Program-made: the position numbers and the translations under genes
Assembly (NCBI GenBank): GCA_025331435.1
Contig: JAIWNI010000130.1
Span: forward strand, 1-64,000
From: Choanephora cucurbitarum
Taxonomy: Eukaryota > Mucoromycota > Mucoromycetes > Mucorales > Choanephoraceae
Direction of reading: 5' to 3'
DNA length: 64,000 nt
Shown: in pieces, positions 20,121-32,120 of the stretch
How positions within the stretch are numbered: the first letter of the stretch is position 1
How the letters are laid out: every line of letters starts with the position of its first letter
Notes under the pieces: model-generated
Databases searched by the model: none
What the model was told of the DNA's origin: nothing
The model's input: only the letters and a program-made list of their open reading frames with translations

Positions 20121-20592
20121 GCGAAAGTCTAATAAGGAAAATTGTACTTCAATAAAACAATTGATTATCTGTACCTGAATATTGATTTAAACCAAGTATG
20201 ATTATATACCAATGCAACTGTTATATAGGCTAAGGTATAACACAGTATACTTTTTTTTTATCCCTGAGTACATTTGGACATTAGAATGCTCACATGGATC
20301 AGGCAGAGTGGAGTGAACGTAGCAACTACCATCTTTATAAGCATTATACACTATATTTTTCTCGACCATAATATTAGGTTTCATGTGTGTTTAATGGGCA
20401 TCAATAGCTTAAAATTCATGTTCGTGCTATTGAATGCTCGCTCTCGGCTATCCTGCAAAAGCCAGTTGTTATTTGTACAGCCTATTTCGGAACTCATGTT
20501 GATTCAGAGAACGCGTTTCACAAAAAAAAAGTTTAAAAAGAAAAGTCAGACGTGTTTAAATTCTTCTTTCTTTTTTCTTTGTCTTCACCAAT

Positions 20593-22835
20593 ATGAAAGT
20601 AAATTCAAAGCTGGAAAAGCATTGTTGGAAGACATGTTTGAAAGATCCTTATTTTCGGATCTCTCGCTCGTCTTTCTTCATCCTTCTTTCCCTATTGCTA
20701 TGCGATACAATGTACATAAAGCGATTGTCAGTCAATCTCCTTTTTTACACAAGTTGTTAGAACACGCTTCACAAAACGATATACATACCACACTCAATAT
20801 CGATATGGCTAAAGCACTTTCCAACTGCGAATTTATTTTGGCGCCCTCACATCATATTGTACGCCGACAGTGGCAAAAGACAGAGTCCAAATCATCTCAA
20901 AAATCAAATAAAAGTGATCGATTACTGTCCTCACATATTCGCTTTGTGCTCAAATGGATGTATTGTCTCAACAAGCAGGACTTGATGAGAAACATGGACG
21001 ATAGCGACACATTACACATCTTATCGGTTGCAGTCTTATTTGATCTTCATGACCTAACACAGGCATGTGTGCATCGATACACACAGGATCAGCTTTCACT
21101 CGATAGTGTCATGCGAGATCTCGACACTGTCTGTCAACTACCACGTGGTCATCCTGCCTATCTACAACTCAGAGATGCTGCTCTCTTACTGCTCTTTCGC
21201 TTTGGGCCTGAGAATGCAAACCGTCTAGCTATGTTGCCTGCCGATTACATGGCTGATGTTTTGTCTGCTGATCTCCTGTTTGTCGAGTGCGAGTTTGATC
21301 GTTATCGTCTATTGCGTGCTGTCCTGATGGCATACATGCAATCCATCGGTAAAATTACCTGGACAGCATCAGGGCCAGTGGATCAAAATGCGAAACGATT
21401 ATCTGGCTTTGTCCGGCCTTTACGACCTATGTTAAGTACAACCACAGCCACAACTAGCCTTTCAGCTGATACTGTACGATCTCGTAAACGAAGACGTATA
21501 CCCTCTCAAGAACTTGAAGATACTGCTGATCTACTCAGCACAAAACAACCTCGTTTAAATCGTCTAAGTTTTTCAGCACTAGTGCCATTCCAAAAACTGT
21601 TGGCCGACGCTACCTCAGGGGACATTATTGATAAAGCCACTGTTTTGTCTTATCTGTTACGTACCACAGTCAATTACAGCAACATGTCATTCGAACAGTT
21701 GACTTGTGTACGACAAGATGGCATTGTGGATGAAGGGATCGTATTTCGTGCATTATGGCAACGTGAGGCACTTGAACGCGTCCTGTTTCCATTGACTTAT
21801 CATCAACAAACTCAGCTTCAGTCCAGTCGATCCGCCTCGCCTATACCAGCCACCATTCGAGAAGGAGACGATCAAGAGAGAAGCAAAGCACTAAACGAAT
21901 ATTTTGATGTAGATCAGTCTGAAGCACAAGAAAAACGACGCATTCTTTTGTTGGGCACTCCTAAATTCCGATTTCGTTCTTCTGTCTATCTTGATCCACC
22001 ATCACTGGAAAACGGCTGGAGTTGCGAGGAGAAATATGCTTCTAATGAAGTCATTAGTGATGAGCTGGCCAATGTTTTTGATGATGATGATGACGATGAA
22101 AGTGATCATTCTGTCTGGTCTGCGTCAGAAGATGAGGAGCAGACATCAAGTCAGATTGTTCAGTCTGCTCTTGACAATCTTGATATACTACCCAAGAAAT
22201 CAAAGAAATCAAAACGAGTGGTCACAAAGACACCTTACAAGCTATATAGAAAGATATTTTATTCTGAAGCCGAGACGATCCTTGGAGTATCATACCGTGT
22301 TCAAATTGAAGCTCAAGTGATGCCACGACACCGTCTTTTTATTCAGGATGACGATCTGGAGAAGCTGCAGGAAGAACTCTTGTATTCGGATCATCATGAA
22401 GATGAGCTTGTCATGGTTTGCCGTTTTGAACTTCAGCGTGATATGCAACAAATTTCGACTGCTCTTGTGGAAATAAAGAAGGAAAAAGATCAGCAAGATA
22501 CCATCATGTCCCAAAAGAAGCAACAGCCGATCATTCCTGTCAATCCCCCAAACAGTCAGAATTATCGTATCAATACACAGTTGCGAGACAAGACTAGGAT
22601 TCATTATTGGATCTATTGTCTTAACCGACATGAAGGCATTCTTGAGAATGAACAGATCGATCCTGAAGACAGAGCCTTAGTAGCAGTGACAGAACAAAGT
22701 GAACGAGAGAATGGTGAACCAGGTGAAATGGGCCCAGGTTATGTAGGACAGGTCTTGGTTGAAGCAGACCTTCAAAAAGGCGTTCAAATTGATACCACAG
22801 TAGCACTTGAAATTTTCGGATTTCATAAAGTTTAA
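20593..22835 (+). CDS. BTB/POZ-domain protein with BACK-like region, copy 1 (one early frameshift)
   Basis: Probably an adaptor protein; BTB domains mediate dimerisation and often link substrates to cullin-3 ubiquitin ligases. The start is taken from copy 2, where ATG at 60731 leads in frame into the BTB domain (about residues 15-155: LFSDLSLVF, then NVHKAIVSQSPFLHKLL, and later FVLKWMY). Helical repeats follow, with LLFVECEFDRYRLLRAVL resembling a BACK domain. Next come a basic patch (RSRKRRRIPSQ, about residue 295) and an acidic Asp run (about residue 496). Here one T is missing near 20622 (GCATTGTTGG against GCATTTGTTGG), so this ATG is out of frame, and the long upstream extension that reads into the body is spurious. 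The intact protein would be about 747 residues with no introns. BTB identity is confident; the partner is unknown. Confidence 0.85.
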
Positions 22836-22937
22836 AACCCAATCAGATCTATTCCAAAGTCGATCCCCTTTTTGTCATAAATTAATTCTAAAAAAAAATT
22901 AAACTGGTTTCTCTCTTTTTTTTTCTAACTTATTATT

Positions 22938-24312
22938 ATGGTCGAATTCTCACTCAAGGCACAGACATATTCTGTTGTGAGTTTAAGTGTAGTTGGGCTG
23001 ATGAGTCTATATTTGTTGTCGGGGGAATCGTCAACTGAATCTCGATCGGCATTCGTTGATGTACTTTATAGACCTATCCCCGAGAATCAGACCTTGTGCT
23101 CCACTGACACATTTAACCAAGGAAGATGGATCCATCAGAGCATCGGTCTCGAATCTCACTCAGTAGACGGTATCAATGCTTATAGTGGCTACCATTGTAA
23201 CTGGGACTTTCCTCATCGATGTTATCGACGTGCAGAACCTGCAACTGAATTTAACCGAAGTAAAGCCATGTAAGTTCTCTCTCTCTTTTGTAGGTTTCTT
23301 TTGCTTACAGACAAACTGATTGTATGTGACAGGTTAGACTATAGCTGGCAGCCAGATGATTGCGCCGTTCTATCATTTCGACCAAGAGATCTATCACGCC
23401 ATTTTGCAGATCATCCTATTTTGCTTGTAGGCGATTCTATTACACAACTGATGTTTGAGAGTATGTGGTGTCTATTAGGACAAGATCTGATGGCACAAAA
23501 CAGCAATACACAACTCTCAGGAGGTGATACCAACATGTGGGTCAGTCAACTTGTTCATCGTGAACGGACAGAGACACAGCCTAATGTGACAGTGGGTTAC
23601 ATTCGATCTGACTATCTTGTCAAACTGGACGATTTCAGCTTGATCAAGCCAAATGAAGGTGAAGGTTATCAGATTGGTGTTGGTAGTAACTTTCCTTGGG
23701 TTCATGCATTGCCTCGGTTTAAATACATTATGATCAATACAGTAAGTAGCACTATGGTTCTCTCATGATAAGTACTGAACATCTTCTTTTGTGATAGGGA
23801 CCTCATTGGCACCCTGATCTCAAATGGGGACCTAATAAGGATCGAAAAGAACTGTTGAAGGCCTTTAGATTAGCCATGCAGAAAGTATTGAACTATCTAA
23901 AACAACATGTGAGAGAGGATCAACGTGTGTGGGTTCGAGGCTCACCTTATGGCCATGCTCAATGTTCACAATATACCAGCCCTAGTTTGGAGCCTGTCAA
24001 GCCAACAGGGCAACCAGGTGAATATGAATGGGATATGTTAGAAAAGTTCGACCTCGTTTGGAAGGTGAGTCATGTCTTTATGTTGAGAGATCTCTTGTTA
24101 AATGTGCTGTCCTATAGGATCTGATTGAACGAGAAAATGATCCAAGATTTCACTTCTTTAATGTCTCGTTATCGAATTCAAGAGGAGATGCTCATTCAAT
24201 GCCAGATCATGATTGTCTTCATACTTGTCTTCCTGGTCCAGTAGACGATTGGAACAAGTTACTTTATCACGAAATAACACGCTATGTGATACAAGAGACG
24301 GATGATGAATAA
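22938..24312 (+). CDS. PC-esterase family protein (SGNH acyl-esterase-like), 4 exons
   Basis: Exons 22938-23269, 23333-23741, 23798-24064 and 24118-24312 join in frame to give 400 residues; all three introns are GT-AG (62, 56 and 53 nt). The N-terminus has one helix (about residues 11-28), so it is probably a type II membrane protein of the secretory pathway. Family hallmarks are YSWQPDDC, the GDSIT block with likely nucleophile Ser146, and a C-terminal D-x2-H (Asp368, His371) in DHDCLH followed by CLPGPVDDWN. PC-esterases (PF13839) acetylate or deacetylate cell-surface polysaccharides and glycans; the substrate here is unknown. It starts 102 bp after the BTB gene and converges on the phosphodiesterase gene, whose stop is 8 bp away. 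This copy is intact. Confidence 0.9.
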
Positions 24313-24320
24313 AGGTTTAT

Positions 24321-26213
24321 TTAAAAGGGAGGTGAGAAAAGTACAGGGAATTCACCACGCAGAGTGCCATTGTTAGGTGCTGCATCAATGTTAAGCAGTT
24401 CAGTGACAAACCCATAGACTTCAATATTGAAGAAAGGCGCCAAAATAGTGCCTTCTTTAAATGTACGGCTCACTTTAGGTCCTTTGGCAATAAAGATAGC
24501 ACGCATATCATCTGCCAAGTTATCGTAGCCATGATTACCACCAGAAATGAGGTGATCATGTTTGACTTCTGCGTGGGTAACAAAGGTGTAGCCTACATCA
24601 GGAATAGCTACAATAGGCGTAATCCTGTCTGAGTGGCTATAATGATAGCGTTCGGGTACATCTTCTCTCAAGTAGACCTGATAATGTGCATTTGTGTCAT
24701 TTTGAGCATAAGTAGCCAACTCTTGATAGATACGTTGCACTGTATCTTCTGGGGCCTCTTTCTGGAGCCTCAAGTCTAGAAGAGGGAGTGCCTCTCGTTG
24801 TTGGATGTATTGCAAGGTATCTTTGGATAGAATGTCATCGTAGTAAATCAATTTTGATGGCCCTGTTTCAGCCATACCATGATCACTGACCTAGTAAATA
24901 GTTAGTGATGTATTCAAGGTATTTGAACGGTTTTTTCTTTACCACCACAATATGAGCATGTGAATCAAGGTTTCTTGTTTTAAGCTGAGCTACAAGATAA
25001 CCTATAGCATTGTCTATTTCTTTGATAAAAGTATTCATCTAACAGTCAAGCAAATCCATGTGTGAGAAGAAGAGTTTCTTTTCTTTTCTTTTTTTTTTTT
25101 ACCTTTGCACCATAAGGTCCAGCTCGATGTCCTTCTTGGTCCACTTGAGGTACATGCACCGTAATGATTTCTGGTCGACTGTTATAAGGCATATCGAGCC
25201 ATTGTAGCACTGTGTTCATTTTTTCTTTTGTACCCATTGTATCATATAAGGCACAACTAAATCAGGAGGATTGAAGTTGGTATCTGAACCAGGCCACATA
25301 ATTGAGCCACTGCGTCTTCGATTGATTTTTGAGGTAACCCAAATCTATAGAGTATAAAAAAAAATCAATATTGCTTCATTCGATCAAGAAGGAATACTTA
25401 CAGGCTCGCCTTTCCACCATCGATGATCCGAAGTGGCTGTATGGTTTGTGTGACTGAATGTAGCATCCATTGTAGGGTCATAAAACAAATTGGCAACGAC
25501 ACCGTGTGTTTCTGGATAGAGACCAGTCACTAATGTCCAATGATTAGGAAATGTACTAGGCTATACAATGTTTGAGTAAGGAAGATGTCTGCTAATGCAT
25601 TCATTAACTCACAGGAAATGAGGGATGCATATATTTTGCCATAGCACCTTGACTGGCTTTAAGGAAACAATACATTACTCATTGGTTTCTACGATTCTTT
25701 TTGTCCTTTTTTTTTTTCTTACCTAATGTGTTCAAATGAGGTGTGATGCCTCGGTCGAGGTAATCTGGTCGGAATCCGTCTAAAGATATCAAAATGACTG
25801 TTGAGGCAAAATAATCAGAGCCATTATAATATAATTTCTCAGCTGCTCGTTCATGATGGCTTGAGTGCATTGCAAGCTTATTCATGCCAATTTTGAAAAT
25901 AATAAAAAACAAGCCGACAGCTAGACCAATACAGACATAGCGTAACAGTAGATATCCTATCCTCTTTTCTATATGAGTTCATGAACAAATGCTAGTGAAC
26001 AGTGACGCTTACATGTTCGTAGGTATCGCTATCACCTCCTTCTTCCATTATAATAGCCCATGCTTCATCTTGCTCATCGAGATCTTGGTCAGAATCTGAA
26101 TGGTCTTCTTTTGATAGCAGTTGATCCTGTTCTGTGTGTTCAAAATCAAGTGTGCTCGATCCTCCTGATACAGATCGAGACATTTCAAATACTTCTTCTG
26201 CTTCTTGGGACAT
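24321..26213 (-). CDS. ENPP-type nucleotide pyrophosphatase/phosphodiesterase, 7 exons, one frameshift
   Basis: Exons (minus strand) are 26213-26013, 25963-25723, 25656-25613, 25560-25402, 25344-25103, 25038-24943 and 24890-24321. They join in phase to about 516 residues if a 2-nt insertion is allowed for. An acidic cytosolic tail precedes one helix (about 71-92), giving a type II membrane enzyme with an outside catalytic domain. Visible motifs are SLDGFRPDYL (metal Asp about 129), STFPNHW (nucleophile Thr about 165), LVTGLYPETHG, MWPGSD, VDQEGH, SDHGM and GGNHGYDN, all metal or active-site blocks of type I phosphodiesterases. The family hydrolyses nucleotide phosphodiester or pyrophosphate bonds. 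In exon 5, near 25244-25248, TATATG replaces an expected TATG, giving a stop; both flanking exon phases agree only if 2 nt are removed. The first splice acceptor (25964) is the least certain boundary. Confidence 0.88.
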
Positions 26214-27214
26214 TATGATATAAAGAAAAAAGAGAGAGAGAGAGATAAACGTTGTTAGGTGGCGAAAATAAGCCTATAATAACTAGTAAACACTCCCTAA
26301 AATCTGTGCAACCAATGTGCTTAATAACTCCCCTCTCTCTCCCTCCTTCTTTTCTCCTTAAATGACAGGTTTGATATCTTTTGAAACAAGGTTAAGTGAA
26401 CAAAAAGGGGGGTATAGATGACAGTTGTTTTAACCTTTTTTTTACACTTCCAAAGAAATTAAGGATGACAACAAAGCTTCTCTTTCATTTAAAAGAAGAT
26501 AAGCAACGTTTACAGAATTATAAAGCATATGCCTGGTTTTTTCTCAAAATGACACTTTTGTAAGCAACAATCGATATGAGTATTATACTAATGCTGCATA
26601 TCCTTATCATCTTAAAGGGTCCTTTCTAGACGATCTATTCCTATGTTTTATTGTTGAAAACAACAAGAGGCACTCATGCTCAAAAAAATTCAGAGGCAGC
26701 ATTTGAAGATAAATTAAGCTCATCAGGCATGCGAAAATAGACATCTTATTTTACCACTAAGCATGATCACTCTCTATATGAATCTTGTTAAATATTGATT
26801 TTACTTCAACCCGTTGAATTCGGTTATTTCATCGATGATCGTGATCGTTAGAAGAATAAGTAAAGTAAGAAGACGCGAAATAGCGTAATTGAACATTTCA
26901 ACTATGCAATCAGACAATAGAAAACGCTTGTTACACAAGGGCAACATTTGAAAGTTATGAAAGGACACTTGATGTTGACTCAATGTTTTCTCTATCCACT
27001 ATCTTTCTTCTTGTATGCGCTTATAAAATCGGTTACTTGAACTCGATTAGTTTTCCTGAGAATGAGATAGGAGTATAAATATGAATTTAATGCAATTTTA
27101 TCTGGCATAAATCGATCATACGAAGATTTCTTCATGCAACAAAAGAAAAACTGATCTGGTCATGTATTTTACATTGCAGTTTTTTGTATAGTTTACTGTA
27201 ACACTTGGAACAAA
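26214..27214. other. Intergenic region upstream of the phosphodiesterase gene
   Basis: AT-rich, with a GA dinucleotide run near 26230-26245 and pyrimidine-rich tracts near 26330-26360, probably the promoter side of the minus-strand phosphodiesterase gene. No supportable ORF, RNA gene or repeat was seen; a 60-codon minus-strand frame at 26801-26983 has no features of note. Confidence 0.5.
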
Positions 27215-27372
27215 TTACAGTTTCTTGCTAAGTCGATGTCTTGACAAAATGTCTTCATTTGAAGATGGTTCGGCCAGTCCCATTTGTTCGTTCTTGAAAG
27301 GCAAGCCTTTGCGAATAGTGAAACCAGACCGAGACATGATTTCATCTTTTCTTAACGAATGCAAAGAGGCTG
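27215..27372 (-). CDS. Orphan terminal exon, gene unknown
   Basis: A 158-nt minus-strand stretch has a good acceptor upstream (CACTATAG) and reads in phase 1 through a protein-like sequence: LRKDEIMSRSGFTIRKGLPF, later EPSSNEDILSRHRLSKKL, then a stop. It lies 550 nt downstream of the RhoGAP stop on the same strand and could be an alternative or true last exon of that gene. I found no phase-1 donor at the RhoGAP end, so the link is unproven. The 27373-27923 interval is A/G-rich and non-coding in appearance. Confidence 0.35.
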
Positions 27373-27923
27373 CTATAGTGAATAGATAAAGATCGAAATA
27401 AATTAATGTATAATGAGTATTTCATAAGAATTTAGGAAAAAGAAAGAGAGAGAGAGATTAGAAAAGGAAAAAAAAAGAAAGAAAAAGAAGTAAAAAATGT
27501 CATTCCTGGAACATAGATCAAGAAATATAAAAAAAAAGGGGGATTTATCTCTTTTTCTTATATCCCTTCAGACAATTGAAGTCAGTTAGTCATGTTTTTG
27601 GTTGCTTTATTATGAAGATGGTTGAATTATTGTATATATATGATATATGTAAATGGAGGGGGGTTAAAATAAGTTCAATAGATAGTGAATAGAGCATACA
27701 TTACATTTTCTTTTAAAGTGAGAGAGAGAAAAAAAAGGGGGGGAGGGGCAAGAAAGTTTTGTTTACATAGTAAAAGAGATAATAGTGCATTAAGTCATAT
27801 ACATGTTCATCTGTGAATCAGATGGAAAGGCTCAAGGAAATATATAAAAGAAAAGAAGGAGCGAAAGAATTGGAGGTTTTTTTTTTCTGTATCATCTAAG
27901 TGTGCTTGCTGAAAGTATTCTTC

Positions 27924-29359
27924 TTATGGTGTTTGACCCTTGAAAAAAATTGACGTTTTTTTTACTAATGAATGGTCTCCAGCATGACTTGATTCTTCAG
28001 ATAAATCCAAATCTTGAGAATAAGGCTGCACATTAGCATAATGAGAGTTAGAGGTAGATGGCTGTGCCACAGGTATAACTGCCTCTCGGATTGTCTCTGG
28101 TTGACTGTAGCCATACATAGGATGGAATTGAGCCATGATTATGTCGTTAGGGAGTAAGACAGTACTTCCACTAGTGGAAAAAGGAGAAGGTAAGGTCTGG
28201 TTGGTATGTGTACTTGAAGGCATATTGTAATGTGTGCGATGTTGTCTCCAGGTAGCATCTGGGTTTTGCTCTTTTTCTTTAGCCTGGTTTGCTTGTTGAT
28301 TTAGCGTGTCAATCAACACTTCATGCTGCTCGATCATTAGCTTCCATATGTTTGTCCAATGTTTATTTCGCTTAATGTGTGCTCTATGATTGAAGGCTTT
28401 GGCTCCAACTGTAGGGCTGAAAAATCAAATGGCAAATGAGCATTTTTTTGGTATCTTTTTTTGTTCAGTGTGTTGGTGGGCGTAGAATAGGACTTTTTGT
28501 TGGGTGCCTTTGTGCCTGAAGATTTTGGCATAGTATCCTTTCTTAGTGATTGTTCAAAACCAGTACAGACAGGTGCAAATACAGTTGCCAAAGCTTCAGG
28601 GCACATCATATTTTTCTCGACATGGAGTTGGATTTTGACTGCCATCAGCAGAATAGCATGAATCAATTGTCGATTGTGAAATGGTAACTTGATCAAAATA
28701 GCTGATAACTGACGAATGCCTTCTCTCGCATCTGACAAGTTCACTTGCTGAAGTTGTTCATGAAAGCCGTTTGGAATGACTGGCTCAGGTAGTTCCCTTA
28801 AATACTTTTTGACCAAACTGGCTAACGTATGAACATCATACACACTGGCATCGATCGCTTTCCTTTTCTTCAGGTGTGCATATGTTTATTTTTTTCTGAA
28901 GAGCAACCACTTCGCAGGTAGCACCCGATAAGCGAAATACCTTCTGTTCTTAATCCTGTTTGCTTCATATGTCAGTTCCTTCCCTGTCGCCTATGTATTG
29001 CTTGCTACAAATTTACCTCGCCTGCTTATCTCATGGAAACAAAGCGCAACTGGATCAGGGACTATCAGATCCCATAAACTTGACCCTTCCTTAGAAGCAT
29101 CACATAAAGGTGCACCAAAAATACCTTCTTTTCACATACAAAACTTTGTTTACTTTCATCGTCCATAATACCATGATCTCTTCTTCCTCTTACCTGAATT
29201 TCCATGTTGATCCTCATCCAAATGATAACTACTGGTAGGTGTACTTTTGTTTTGTCTTGTAAACAAGAAAGTAAATGGGTTTTTGTTCCTCTTTTTCGGA
29301 TTCTGATTGATAGAGGCTGCAGAACTGGAATTGAGATCCATTTGAATTCCTTGATGCAT
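27924..29359 (-). CDS. RhoGAP-domain protein, 3 exons, three apparent frameshifts
   Basis: A GTPase-activating protein for Rho-family GTPases, which turns off polarity and cytoskeleton signalling. Exons (minus) are 29359-29194, 29127-29017 and 28955-27924. After correction they give about 436 residues. The RhoGAP fold is clear: FGAPLCD, VPDPVALCFHEI, GLRTEGI then RLSG (arginine finger about residue 101), LVKKYLRELPEPVIP, and later MCPEALATVFAPV. Frame is lost three times in exon 3. Two T appear missing in the GIF-R motif (about 28935), one extra base lies between TPEEKE and AIDASVYD (about 28860), and one A appears missing in SE-NKHW (about 28364). After the domain comes a Ser/Thr/Gln-rich tail. 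The start Met at 29359 follows an in-frame stop, which supports it. It is either a pseudogene or a gene with base-calling errors. Confidence 0.82.
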
Positions 29360-30433
29360 CCTCTATGTTTGCCTATACAAAAAAAAAAGAAGAAGAGGAG
29401 GGCAACGAACAAAAAGAGGTAATAGGAAATGTATTGATCCCCTTTTGAAGAAGGTATCAAAAGAGAAATAGAGATTAGGAAAAAAAAAGAGAGAGAAGAA
29501 AGATATGTATATTAAGCATCTATCAATCCTAAAATGATTTATTACTTTTGATATAAAAGGAAAGTCATTGTTTTCATGAACCAAATAGGGTTGCGAAAAT
29601 TTAACTGAAATACTTAGATGCGGGCTTTTCTTCTGGATAATTTTTTTTTTGCTGACCATGTTTGTCAAAGCATAAAGTATATTCTTTGTTCCATTATCAC
29701 AATCATTGGAATAATCTTTAGTCGTTGAAGCCGGGATTTCATAGAGCAGTAATCTATCGTAACCTTTTATTTTCCTTCTTTGTATAGAAGTATTCAGTTT
29801 GTACTAGCCATTAGTGTTCATTTGGTAAATTTAAGCAAGCATAGGTTGTTTTCATAAGCAATGTTAGACTTTCTTCAATTGTCTTGAGAGTTGCAAGTTA
29901 AATTCAAACGGATGATTTCCTTTCTTTTTGTGGTGATACGTAAAGTTCAATAGGCAAATACTCACTTTGGCCGGAGACTAAATTTTTTTTTCGTTATTTA
30001 CCAAAATTCCTATAAAGTAATGAACTGCTGCCTTAAAAAGAAAACAAAGAATAACAAATACCAAAAGATTGACGCTTATACTCAAAGAAGGGGCTAGAAA
30101 AAAGCTGTCAGAATTCTGGAGAGATTGGCATCTGCTTATCAATTTTTCTTTTATTCAATCCGTGTCTTGACTTTCAAACTTTGCGGATTTTATTTTTTTG
30201 TAAAAAGTCCTTTTTTCTTCTGGAGAGGAGGGTTTTCTTCTTTTCCTCATGTTTGTCACGCTCAGCTCAACAGGTAGTAGTAGTACACAAACAAACAGTC
30301 TAAATGAAGAGTATAATTCAAGAAATTGAAGCTGCTATCTCTAGCCAATAAGAAGTGTCCAAAGATCAAAGATGCACTATAGCTTGCCGTACCTTTTCAA
30401 AAAATATGTTGAATATACTGTGCAAGAAATACC
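29360..30433. other. Intergenic region upstream of the RhoGAP gene
   Basis: AT-rich, with poly-A and poly-T runs and no supportable ORF on either strand. Likely promoter of the minus-strand RhoGAP gene on its left side; the right side borders retroelement remains. Confidence 0.45.
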
Positions 30434-31338
30434 TTGAGAAAGCTTGGAAACCTTACCAAAAGTGAAGCAACAGTTGAGAGTCACTGGATTGCCTTGTCTG
30501 ATGAGGTGTTGCTTAAAGTTTGGAAGGTGTTACCTGAAGGGGCTCACCATAGACTGAACACTTTTTCCTTGGCGCTTTGTAACAACCTTGGCTATGAGTG
30601 GATGTACAGAGTCAGTGTTGCTATGAACAGTAGCTCCAGCCTCATCATGAAGAAGCCCATCGACGACATGGTCACTATGTTTCACACAGTAGGTCTTGTA
30701 GCTGAACGTGAGCGTAAGCATAAAAGTAATGAAGGGAAGTATGCTCACAAGAGCGACAGAGTTTTAACTCTCTTGAAAACGGTATTGGTAGCTCAAAGTG
30801 GGATAGTCTGAAGCTTGCTAAAGACAGGTTTTGTGTCAGGGGAGAACGGGTATAAAGAAAATTGTCCCAAATTGAAGAGGGAGGACACTATAGTCAATAT
30901 CCGGTCAACAGAATGGTTGCCATGAACAAGTTATATGACATAGCGAATATCTTGGTTGAAAGCATAGATACCTTTGATTTGGAAGTTGACAAGATGTCAT
31001 GTAAGCATAAAAACAGTAGAGAAGGGGGAACTAGTTCATTTTAGAGATAAATCTGGGCTCTCGTGGATAACGGAGCAAACTTTTCTTCTTTAAATAAAGC
31101 TTTTCGCATTGAAACCAAAATACCCAATTTGAAGTATCAGGAAGGCAAGCAGCCTATAATACATTAGGTTCGACAAAAGTTACTACAAGATGTTCTGGTT
31201 ATACTTCAAAATCGATTTGTTGTAGACTAGAAAATCCTACATCACTATATTCGAAGTCATGGATTTAGCTTTTTGGCAAACCAATGTCAATTGGTACTGA
31301 TTTAACGAACGAGTTGAGCACGGATTTTGTGAATAAAC
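30434..31338 (+). pseudogene. Decayed LTR-retrotransposon fragment (gag-like plus aspartic protease)
   Basis: Three frames in a row on one strand look like parts of one polyprotein. The first, 30434-30811 (125 codons, SDEVLLKVWKVLPEG, later DDMVTMFHTVGLVAERE), is a gag-like helical region. A second piece lies at 30862-31044. From about 31051 comes WALVDNGANFSSLNKAF, in which DNGA stands in the place of the D-[ST]-G-A active site of retropepsins, then a stop and two shifts, and finally VMDLAFGKPMSIGTDL, resembling the C-terminal part of Ty3/gypsy proteases. No reverse transcriptase, integrase or LTR is present. The fragment is cut off exactly where the left arm starts. The protease assignment is moderate; the gag assignment is by position only. 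Confidence 0.55.
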
Positions 31339-31889
31339 TACATACCGAGATCTAAGATTGCCCAATTTGAAAGTGGCAAACTGTTGGAAAAAGCATCGCT
31401 TTCAGTATCGAAATGCCATATGATCCAACAACATGCTAGGTATAGGGGTGTGTATCTCAGGAACATCAACACTCTTCAACCAAGTTACTAGCGCGACATC
31501 GTTTCATGGTCTCTACAATCCTGTTGGAGCTCTTGGTCTTTTTTTTTTCTTTTTTGCTTTTATGGATCATACGGCTTTTCATCGTCTCAAACAGTCACTG
31601 GCAGCTACACTTACATAAAATGCTCTTGACAAGTCATTGTTAATGTTTCGAGTACAAACAACAGTTTGACTATAAGCGAAACAAATAAGCAAACAAAGAA
31701 ACTAGACCTACAAGATGTGGTTTTTATTTATTTTACTTATTTCTTTTTTACTTTTTGGTTCTCAAAATCAAGTCAATGATCTTGATACGAACAGGATTAA
31801 CCACGAGAAGGTAAAGAGTACCTCTAATCAACAGAAAGCATATTAAGTGGGGATGAAAAAAAAAAGGAAAATAAAAGAAAAGAAAAGGG

Positions 31890-32090
31890 TTGAGCCGGAT
31901 TGCTCATGATGATGTGTCATCCATCGACTTTACAGCGAGTCGCGCCAACATAGCTAAGCTGACTGAATCACCAGCCAGGTACCACTTGGTTATGCAAGGC
32001 AACAATACTGAGAAATGCAATAACAACGGAGAGGGTACCTTTCAAAAATGCGTCAAAACCAAGCACGTCCATCTTGGTGTTGTACCATAA
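31890..32090 (+). CDS. Unrecognised 66-codon ORF (left-arm copy)
   Basis: Identical in translation to 18229-18429 (-). See that entry for what can be seen. Confidence 0.25.
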   Translation: MSRIAHDDVSSIDFTASRANIAKLTESPARYHLVMQGNNTEKCNNNGEGTFQKCVKTKHVHLGVVP

Positions 32091-32120
32091 ATAAGTTCAT
32101 AAGAAGAACAAAGAATACGG

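Larger units (their letters stand above)
18987..31338 (+). other. Single-copy segment between the two blocks (12.35 kb)
   Basis: This stretch joins the outer end of one right arm to the outer end of the next left arm and carries all recognisable genes. Its first 4.85 kb recur at 59122-64000. Together with one block it makes a 40,135-bp unit (18987-59121). Confidence 0.9.

Noticed and set aside
20274..20592. N-terminal extension giving the BTB protein 853 residues in copy 1
   Set aside because: The extension reads in frame only because a T is missing near 20622; copy 2 shows the natural start at 60731 and the extension has no protein-like character.
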